Shown one piece after another: positions 5,751 to 8,131 of a DNA stretch of 8,131 bases (positions within the stretch are counted from its first letter, which is position 1; every line of letters begins with the position of its first letter). Position numbers and translations under genes: made by a program. The notes beneath the pieces were generated by a model. That model was not told the origin of the DNA. It saw only the letters and a program-made list of their open reading frames with translations, and searched no databases. This stretch comes from Bacteroidales bacterium (GTDB lineage Bacteria > Bacteroidota > Bacteroidia > Bacteroidales > JAFGXI01): positions 1-8,131 of the forward strand of contig JALSQC010000328.1 in assembly GCA_026985625.1 (NCBI GenBank). The letters run 5' to 3'.

Positions 5751-6416
5751 TTATATTTTTTTATTAAAAATGTTTATTAATTCTGTAATTTCTTGCGGAT
5801 TGTTTACTATAAAATCGGCTCCATTATCATTAAGTTCTTGTACCGAACGGAATCCCCAACTAACGCCTATAGTTTTTAATCCTGCATTTTTTCCGGTTAA
5901 TATATCGGTAGATGTATCGCCAACAAAAATTGTTTGTTCTGTATTTACATTTAATTTATCAATAATTTCAAAAACTGCTTGTGGATTTGGTTTTCGTGGA
6001 ATATTAATTCTTGAGCCTAAAACAATATCAAATTTTATATCGCCAAAAAAATTATTAACTACATATTGTGTAAATTCGTTAGGTTTATTTGATAAAATTG
6101 CAATTTTTATTTTTAAATTGTTTAACGATTTAAGCATTTTTATAATTCCATCGTAAGGTTTTGTTTTTAGTATTTGACGTTTAGAGTAAATTTCTTTTAT
6201 TCGTAATAAAAATTTATCGAAATCAATATTTGGATAATTATTTTGCAATGCTTTTTTTGCAAGCACCTCGATTCCGTTACCTATAAACTTTTTATAATCG
6301 TCTAAAGTATGTGTCGGTAAATTGTATTCTTGTAAAACAATGTTTACAGAATCCATAATATCTGTTAACGAATTTAATAATGTTCCGTCGAGGTCAAATA
6401 TTACTGCTTTTATCAT
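5751..6416 (-). CDS. HAD-family phosphatase, phosphoglycolate phosphatase-like
   Basis: A 221-residue cytosolic haloacid-dehalogenase-superfamily hydrolase that should remove phosphate from a small metabolite. Motif I is FDLDGTLLNS (7-16), with the nucleophile Asp8 and the acid/base Asp10. A helical cap (about 16-85) is inserted directly after it, as in subfamily IA (Gph/PgmB-like). Motif II is ILSNKP (107-112, Ser109), motif III is the Lys142 of RKPNP, and motif IV is FVGDTSTD (164-171, Asp167 and Asp171). Length and cap type fit phosphoglycolate phosphatases (Gph), but substrates in this family cannot be read from sequence. KdsC would be capless and about 170 residues, so despite lying next to kdsB this is not the Kdo-8-phosphate phosphatase. 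Its ATG overlaps the stop of the upstream peptidase as ATGA (6413-6416), suggesting translational coupling. Confidence 0.93.
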   Translation of the reverse strand: MIKAVIFDLDGTLLNSLTDIMDSVNIVLQEYNLPTHTLDDYKKFIGNGIEVLAKKALQNNYPNIDFDKFLLRIKEIYSKRQILKTKPYDGIIKMLKSLNNLKIKIAILSNKPNEFTQYVVNNFFGDIKFDIVLGSRINIPRKPNPQAVFEIIDKLNVNTEQTIFVGDTSTDILTGKNAGLKTIGVSWGFRSVQELNDNGADFIVNNPQEITELINIFNKKI

Positions 6417-8131
6417 TTTGCATTTTTTAAATAATCGTCAAAATACATTGTTATTTTTGTCATAAGATGATTTCTATCTATACCTCTAACGTTATGTTCC
6501 GAACGTGGATATACAAAGTAATCTACTTGTTTTTGTTTTTTTACACACTCGCGTATAAATTTTAACGAGTTTTGCCAAACAACTGTAGGGTCTATTCCTC
6601 CGTGAATTATTAATAGTTTTCCTTTTAAATTATCGACTTTATTTAATACGCTGCAAAGTTTGTATCCTTCGGGGTTTTCTTGTGGCATATCCATATATCG
6701 CTCGCCATACATAACCTCGTAATATTTCCAATCGATTACGGGACCTCCTGCTACTCCTACTTTAAAAACATCGGGATAGTTTAGTTTAAGCGATACTGTC
6801 ATAAATCCGCCAAAACTCCAACCGTCAACTCCTATTCGGTTTGTATCAACATATTCTAACGATTTTAGAAAGTCTATTCCTTTTAGTTGGTCTTTCATCT
6901 CGTTTTGCCCGAGTTGTCGGTGAATTACATTTTCGAATTCGAATCCCCTATTAGCCGAACCTCTGTTGTCTAAGGTAAAAATTACATATCCGCGTTGAGC
7001 CATATAATATAGCCACATTTGTGCTCCTGCCATCCACGAGTTTGTTATTAATTGTGCGTGTGGTCCTCCGTAAACATATACTATTACGGGATATTTTTTT
7101 GTTTTATCAAAATTCGATGGTTTTATTAAACGGTAATATAAATCGGTTTTTCCGTCGGCAGCTTTAATTGTCCCTATCTCGGGCATATTTATATTATAAT
7201 CTTTTAACGGATTATCTGCTGTTTTTATATTTTTTACTAATTTTCCGTTTGTTGAGTTTATGTTATAAACATGTGGTGTTTTTATGTTGCTATATGAGTC
7301 TATAAAATATTTATAATCGGAGCTTAGTTTGCATCTGTGTATTCCCTCGTTATTTGTTAATAGTTTTAAATTATTGGTTTTAATATTTATCGAGTATAAG
7401 CGTAATTCTAACGGGCTATCTTTTGTTGATTTAAAATAAACTACATCCGATGTTTTATTTTTACCTAAAATTTTAGTTACAATCCATTTACCTTTTGTTA
7501 ATTGTTTTATTAGTTTTCCGGATAAGTCGTAAAGATACATGTGGTTATATCCGTCGCGTTCGCTTTGCCATATAAATTGATTGTTATTTAAAAAGAATGC
7601 AAAATTCTCGGGTTCTACCCATTTATCGTTTTTTTCTTCGAAAAGTGTTTTTATAAATTCGCCTGTATGTGCATCGTATTTATTGTATTTCATGTGGTTT
7701 TGTTCTCTGTTAAGAACAGCAACTAAAATATATTTTTCGTCGGGGCTCCATGTTGGATTTATAAGATATTGGTCGTATTGTTTACCGTCGGTTTTTAAAA
7801 AAATTGTTTTTTTTGTTTTTATATCGTAAACTCCTATTTTAAGGTATTCGCTTTTGCCGCCGGCCATTGGGTATTTAATATTTTTAACAACAGCGGGTGT
7901 TTTTGTTATATCAACAAGTGGATAATTTGTTACTCTGGTTTCGTCTTTTTTATAAAATGCTAAATAATTTCCTTTTGGCGACCAAAAAATTCCATGATCA
8001 ATTCCAAATTCGCTACGCGATACTGTTTGTCCATTAACAATTCCTTTGTTTGTGTCTGCAGTAATAGCAAATTTATTATTTTCTTTATCTATATAATACA
8101 AATTGTTATCTATTGTAAATGCAAAAGCCGA
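6413..8131 (-). CDS. S9 family peptidase, prolyl tripeptidyl peptidase-like (N terminus beyond right edge)
   Basis: A serine exopeptidase of the DPP IV type that releases short Pro-containing peptides from polypeptide N termini, normally exported in Bacteroidota. The window holds 572 residues; the frame is open through the edge, so the TTG at 8101 is not the true start. A beta-propeller (to about residue 320) precedes an alpha/beta-hydrolase domain with YVYGGPHAQ (352-360). The catalytic triad is Ser439 in GWSFGG, Asp514 in GGIDP and His546 in SEHN. The two N-terminus-binding glutamates are Glu41 (SEFG) and Glu472 (YYEVMYGERY). The spacings Glu-398-Ser, Ser-33-Glu, Ser-75-Asp and Asp-32-His equal those I recall for Porphyromonas gingivalis PtpA (Glu205, Ser603, Glu636, Asp678, His710). 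About 160 residues, including any signal peptide, are therefore missing. Tripeptidyl rather than dipeptidyl specificity is inferred. It is the first visible gene of a leftward cluster with the HAD and kdsB genes. Confidence 0.93.
   Translation of the reverse strand, partial: SAFAFTIDNNLYYIDKENNKFAITADTNKGIVNGQTVSRSEFGIDHGIFWSPKGNYLAFYKKDETRVTNYPLVDITKTPAVVKNIKYPMAGGKSEYLKIGVYDIKTKKTIFLKTDGKQYDQYLINPTWSPDEKYILVAVLNREQNHMKYNKYDAHTGEFIKTLFEEKNDKWVEPENFAFFLNNNQFIWQSERDGYNHMYLYDLSGKLIKQLTKGKWIVTKILGKNKTSDVVYFKSTKDSPLELRLYSINIKTNNLKLLTNNEGIHRCKLSSDYKYFIDSYSNIKTPHVYNINSTNGKLVKNIKTADNPLKDYNINMPEIGTIKAADGKTDLYYRLIKPSNFDKTKKYPVIVYVYGGPHAQLITNSWMAGAQMWLYYMAQRGYVIFTLDNRGSANRGFEFENVIHRQLGQNEMKDQLKGIDFLKSLEYVDTNRIGVDGWSFGGFMTVSLKLNYPDVFKVGVAGGPVIDWKYYEVMYGERYMDMPQENPEGYKLCSVLNKVDNLKGKLLIIHGGIDPTVVWQNSLKFIRECVKKQKQVDYFVYPRSEHNVRGIDRNHLMTKITMYFDDYLKNAK

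Noticed and set aside
5770..6156. Plus-strand open frame of 128 codons opposite the HAD gene
   Set aside because: It is antisense to the motif-complete HAD phosphatase and has no recognisable motif. The 82-codon frame at 7581-7829 opposite the peptidase is rejected for the same reason.
5751..6416. Assignment of the HAD protein as KdsC because it neighbours kdsB
   Set aside because: KdsC is capless and shorter. This protein has a helical cap between motifs I and II, as in phosphoglycolate phosphatase-like enzymes.
8099..8101. TTG as the start codon of the S9 peptidase
   Set aside because: The frame stays open for ten further codons to the window edge with propeller-like sequence, and comparison with PtpA puts the true start about 160 residues upstream.

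Overview
The window comes from a very AT-rich bacterium, most likely of the Bacteroidota and plausibly Bacteroidales. Four signs support this. Start codons are preceded by A/T-rich leaders without a Shine-Dalgarno sequence. Two intergenic regions carry exact matches to the Bacteroidota -7 promoter element TAnnTTTG. The DPP IV-like serine peptidase at the right end matches the Porphyromonas prolyl tripeptidyl peptidase type. A kdsB gene shows a Gram-negative envelope with Kdo lipopolysaccharide. Species cannot be named from the sequence.

Layout. A leftward exported protein of unknown function runs off the left edge (1-513). Divergent from it is rpe (609-1253), then a single-domain cold-shock protein (1442-1633) with its own promoter and terminator. 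Next is a chaperonin cluster in an unusual order: groEL (1827-3473), a thioredoxin-like/glutaredoxin fusion gene (3541-4122), then groES (4144-4428) and a strong terminator. A small DUF4395-type membrane protein (4559-4996) with its own -7 promoter follows. It converges on a leftward cluster, read from the right edge as S9 peptidase (6413-8131, N terminus outside the window), HAD phosphatase (5751-6416) and kdsB (4991-5740).

The most interesting part is 1659-4489. groEL is normally preceded by groES. Here groES is third, behind a two-domain redox protein, and an apparent Rho-independent hairpin lies between groEL and the other two genes with no room for a promoter after it. The groEL upstream region lacks a TAnnTTTG box. 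Instead it carries several TGTC/TGACA half-sites in inverted arrangement ahead of a sigma-54-like -24/-12 element, suggesting activator-dependent stress control rather than CIRCE/HrcA.

Most other genes are housekeeping: pentose phosphate epimerase, cold-shock RNA chaperone, CMP-Kdo synthesis and peptide degradation. No rRNA, tRNA, CRISPR array, insertion sequence or phage gene was seen, and no gene-free stretch exceeds 300 bases.
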